In this document: one piece after another, positions 6,898 to 9,593 of the stretch
Layout of the letters: each line of letters starts with the position of its first letter
Position numbering within the stretch: the first letter of the stretch is position 1
Source: Anaerolineaceae bacterium
GTDB taxonomy: Bacteria > Chloroflexota > Anaerolineae > Anaerolineales > Anaerolineaceae
Direction: 5' to 3'
DNA length: 9,593 nt
NCBI GenBank assembly: GCA_003501835.1
Contig: DNOU01000160.1
Span: forward strand, 1 to 9,593
The notes under the pieces: model-generated
What the model saw: only the letters and a program-made list of their open reading frames with translations
Database searches by the model: none
What the model was told of the DNA's origin: nothing
Translations under genes and position numbers: made by a program

Positions 6898-8274
6898 TCA
6901 ATTGTATCCGTAGTACTTGCAAATTGATTCGCCTTCATTCACAATCGACATGATGGTGGTATCTTCACTGAAGCCTTGCGAGATCTCATTGAAGATCGTC
7001 ATGGCTTCTTCGCAATATCCATTGGATGGTTGATGCAAACCGGCAAGTACCGATCCGTAAGTGAAATAATAGGGTACGGTGCTCTGCGAAAGCGGCTGCC
7101 CGGCAATGGGGATATCCGGCAAAGTGGCAGTATCACATGGGCTTCCCTGGTTTCGCACCTCGCAGCTTTCAGCTGCGGTGCATCCGCGGATGGCGCATTT
7201 GAGAGGAAGAATGGAGCCTTCATAATTGCGCGCTTTGTAGTACACAATGCCCAACTGCCCGTACACCGTGGGGTTGGAGGGGGCGTATTCCACAGCTTTG
7301 AGCATGTTGCGCGCGGCTGAGAAAAACTCTCCCATTTGAACGTAGGTGTTGGCAATCGAGATCAACGGAATGGGATCCTGAACCCCCTGCTGCTCATTGA
7401 TATTCACGGCGATGACGAATTCGTCCAGGGCCTGGTTGAAATAAGTCTTTTGCTGCACGGAGCCAGGCAGTGCCATGTTCGCCAACTGCCTGTAATTGGC
7501 TCCCATGGAAATGTACAGGAAATTCAGGTTTGGGTAGATTGCGGAAGCCTTCTGGTAATTGGTGATGGCATCGTTGTAATTGGAAAGTGATTCCTGGACA
7601 TATCCATTGACCCTGTAGACGTCCATCAGGTTGCCGGCTTTTTGCATCGCTTGACTGATGTACTGATCCGCCTGGCTCCACTTTTGCTGATCCACCAGGA
7701 TCTCGGCATAGAACGCCAGCGCCAGGGTGTTGGTGCTGTCGAATTGCAAGGCGGTAACCGCCTCTTGCTCAGCGGCATTCAATTGCGATTGCCACTGGTC
7801 GCCTGCCAATGCAGGCGTGGCATACCAATCCAGTGCAAATGCCAGCACTGCATGCAGTGAACTGTTTTCCGGATTCAACTTCAGGGCGTCATTGGCAGTT
7901 TGAATGGCTTCCTCCAGGCGGGCACGCTTGTCAGCATCCGTGGCCTTTTGCGTGGAGGAATACACCATGATGCGCACCAGTTCAGCTGCCAGTTCGGGGT
8001 TATTGGGGTCGATCCGCACCGCATTTTGATACGCTTCGATGGCTTTATCGAGGTTGCCGGCAGCAAAGTGGGTTTCGCCTTCCTGGGCATAAGAGTTGAA
8101 CGTGCGGGTGGGAGTGGGCGTGGGGTCAAAAGGCGAGTTCAAAGACCCGGATTTGAAACCGCGATTGATAAACAATAAACCCAGGATGACCAGTAGTCCG
8201 ATAAAGATCCTTACCGGGTTGTCCCGTTTTTGGGGTTTGCTGAAGATATTGCGCTTGCCGTTGTAATCGATCAT
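6898..8274 (-). CDS. Membrane-anchored TPR protein, cysteine-rich paralogue
   Basis: The 458-residue protein has a basic cytosolic N-terminus, a membrane helix (about 21-38), a short stalk (PTPTPT, 51-56) and a solenoid of tetratricopeptide repeats. The clearest units begin near residues 60 (AQEGETHFAAGNLDKAIEAYQNAV then RIDPNN), 120, 185, 218 and 303-350; the consensus W/LG/Y/A/P pattern and DPNNP-type turns are visible. TPRs bind other proteins; the partner is unknown. The C-terminal region (350-458) has six cysteines (C360, C365, C371, C380, C421, C452). It is a paralogue of the preceding gene (8311-9585), with the same layout and a matching C-terminus (YxxTYGxxLAxL, then C...C spaced 31). 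The start at 8274 lacks a clear ribosome site, and TATAAT lies 15 bases upstream. groES follows on the same strand 141 bases later, behind its own promoter. Confidence 0.9.
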   Translation of the reverse strand: MIDYNGKRNIFSKPQKRDNPVRIFIGLLVILGLLFINRGFKSGSLNSPFDPTPTPTRTFNSYAQEGETHFAAGNLDKAIEAYQNAVRIDPNNPELAAELVRIMVYSSTQKATDADKRARLEEAIQTANDALKLNPENSSLHAVLAFALDWYATPALAGDQWQSQLNAAEQEAVTALQFDSTNTLALAFYAEILVDQQKWSQADQYISQAMQKAGNLMDVYRVNGYVQESLSNYNDAITNYQKASAIYPNLNFLYISMGANYRQLANMALPGSVQQKTYFNQALDEFVIAVNINEQQGVQDPIPLISIANTYVQMGEFFSAARNMLKAVEYAPSNPTVYGQLGIVYYKARNYEGSILPLKCAIRGCTAAESCEVRNQGSPCDTATLPDIPIAGQPLSQSTVPYYFTYGSVLAGLHQPSNGYCEEAMTIFNEISQGFSEDTTIMSIVNEGESICKYYGYN

Positions 8275-8289
8275 CTGAGGGATACCTGT

Positions 8290-8295
8290 ATTATA
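8290..8295 (-). promoter_or_regulatory. TATAAT -10 box before the second TPR gene
   Basis: The minus strand reads TATAAT, ending 15 bases before the ATG at 8274, inside the 36-base gap between the two TPR genes. A start of transcription about 7 bases further on would leave a leader of only about 8 bases. No good -35 is seen and no ribosome site lies in the gap, so the gene may have its own, near-leaderless transcript. It could be chance in an A/T-rich gap. Confidence 0.4.
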
Positions 8296-8310
8296 AGCAG
8301 GCGGCTATCA

Positions 8311-9585
8311 TTATCCTGGGGGGGGCGTGGCTGTCGGCAGGGTCGTGGGTATGGATTGCTGTGTCAATTGAGGGGTGGGGGTGACCACCCCGCCAGACTT
8401 TGCCAGTAGTTCACAAATGTTGATGATTTCCTGGGCATTGTACTGGGCAATCTCATCCGTGATCAGGTTGCCCGCCACAAATTGCGCCAGAGGCAGCGCT
8501 TCACCGCACTGACCAAGCTTGGCCAGGGCCAGACCATAGGTGTAATAATACTCACCCACCCGACCGTAATCCATTGGCAAGCCTTTCACTTCCTGACCCG
8601 AGGAATTTACCCCGCCGTTGACTGCCAGCCGCAGCACATCCACCGCATTTTGATACTGGGTGATCTTCCAGTAGATCAAACCCATGTTGCCGTACAGATA
8701 GGGGTCTGTGGGCGCGATCTTCAGCGCATCCTGGGCATATTGCAGTGCCTTGGTGTGATCTCCATTGGTGAAGTACGTGCGGCTGATCAGCGTGTAAGCT
8801 GTCGAGTCATTGGGGTTCAACGCCAGGGCACGTGAAAACTCATTGATCGCCTGGTCATACTGTCCAGTGGCACGATAGTTGCGCCCGAGCGCCAGGTGCA
8901 AATCAGCGATATTTTCGTTCAAGGCAATGGCCGCCTCAAATTCAGCCACCGCTTCTTCATAATTGCTGGTGTTCTCCAGCACCAATCCCCTGGCGCGGTA
9001 GGTTTCAAGAGAATTGGGCGCCAAAGCCAGTGCCGATTTGGATGCAGCGATCGCCTGGTCCATGGTGCTCAGTTGTCCAGTCCCCTCGTTCACCATGTCC
9101 AGATAAACCTCGGATAAATAGGCGTACGCCGCGGCATTGTTGGGATCTTCCTTGATGGCATTCTGCAAAGCTTCTTCAGCTTTGATGTAATCGCCCAAAA
9201 AGCTGTACGCCCAGCCCTGTACAGCCAGCGCTGCCGAGTTCTTGGGGTTGATCAGGAGCGCGTTGGAGGCATCCTTCAGCGCATTTTCGTAATCTGTGGT
9301 GTAGATTTCCAGGCGCGCGAGCGCGATGTATATGGAAGGGTTCTTCGGATCAACGATCATCGCCTGTTTGTAGGCATCGATCGCCTGTTTGAGTTTGCCG
9401 GTCGAAGCTAACTGTTCCGCTGAAGAAATGTAGGTTTCGGGAGGCTGCGTGGCGGTGGGTGTAGGCACGAAAAGAGGTGAAATGCTCGGCGCCACGGCGC
9501 GGTCAAAAAGCACCAATGCACCAATCGCCAATAAGAGGAAGATCACCGTGAACGGGTTCGTCCTGCGACTCTTCCTTTTGGACAT
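8311..9585 (-). CDS. Membrane-anchored TPR protein
   Basis: This 424-residue protein has a basic N-terminus (KRKSRR), a membrane helix (about 11-28), a Pro/Thr stalk (about 37-49, FVPTPTATQPP) and about eight tetratricopeptide repeats from 51 to about 320. Units start near residues 51, 83, 117, 153, 193, 226, 261 and 295, with typical turns such as VDPKNP, EDPNNA, LNPNDS and IAPTDP. Positive residues before the helix place the repeats outside the membrane. The C-terminal part (335-395) has EYYYTYGLALAKLGQCGEA, with cysteines C360 and C391, and ends in a second Pro/Thr-rich tail (401-424). It is likely a scaffold for other proteins; no partner is identified. The ATG at 9585 is preceded by GGAG only one base away, which is too close to be ideal, and sequence upstream is cut by the window. 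Three stop codons in tandem (TAA TGA TAG) end the frame. Confidence 0.9.
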   Translation of the reverse strand: MSKRKSRRTNPFTVIFLLLAIGALVLFDRAVAPSISPLFVPTPTATQPPETYISSAEQLASTGKLKQAIDAYKQAMIVDPKNPSIYIALARLEIYTTDYENALKDASNALLINPKNSAALAVQGWAYSFLGDYIKAEEALQNAIKEDPNNAAAYAYLSEVYLDMVNEGTGQLSTMDQAIAASKSALALAPNSLETYRARGLVLENTSNYEEAVAEFEAAIALNENIADLHLALGRNYRATGQYDQAINEFSRALALNPNDSTAYTLISRTYFTNGDHTKALQYAQDALKIAPTDPYLYGNMGLIYWKITQYQNAVDVLRLAVNGGVNSSGQEVKGLPMDYGRVGEYYYTYGLALAKLGQCGEALPLAQFVAGNLITDEIAQYNAQEIINICELLAKSGGVVTPTPQLTQQSIPTTLPTATPPPG

Positions 9586-9593
9586 ACTCCATT

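Overview
The window looks like ordinary chromosomal DNA from a bacterium of moderate G+C content, most likely a Chloroflexota member of the Anaerolineae type. This is inferred from the many anchored extracytoplasmic proteins with Pro/Thr-rich linkers, the HrcA/CIRCE-controlled groES-groEL operon, and leaderless-looking starts. No sequence search was possible, so the lineage is tentative. I see no tRNA, rRNA, CRISPR array or insertion sequence.

Layout. Plus strand: (1) the 3' part of a TrpB2-type tryptophan synthase beta chain (1-672), cut by the window edge and followed by a perfect 15-bp hairpin; (2) a protein of about 750 residues (782-3031) that has the layout of a zinc-ribbon DNA methylase but has lost its key catalytic motifs. 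A bidirectional terminator at 3037-3060 separates this half from a convergent minus-strand half. Minus strand, in transcription order from the right edge: two paralogous membrane-anchored TPR proteins (9585-8311, 8274-6898), groES (6756-6460) and groEL (6431-4797) behind a sigma-A-like promoter and a perfect CIRCE operator, a terminator, a parvulin-type peptidyl-prolyl isomerase lipoprotein (4715-3831) with its own -10 box, and a 245-residue anchored protein (3806-3069).

How they may work together. GroES/GroEL fold cytosolic proteins. The lipoprotein isomerase probably helps fold exported proteins outside the membrane. The two TPR proteins and the 245-residue protein are predicted to display domains outside the cell membrane on Pro/Thr-rich stalks. 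The minus-strand block can be read as a protein-folding and cell-envelope neighbourhood, though only groES-groEL is clearly one regulated operon. The most unusual items are the degenerate methylase-like protein, the conserved cysteine pair in the TPR paralogues, an 8-C tract where a one-base loss would couple the two TPR genes, and TATAAT boxes that abut start codons.
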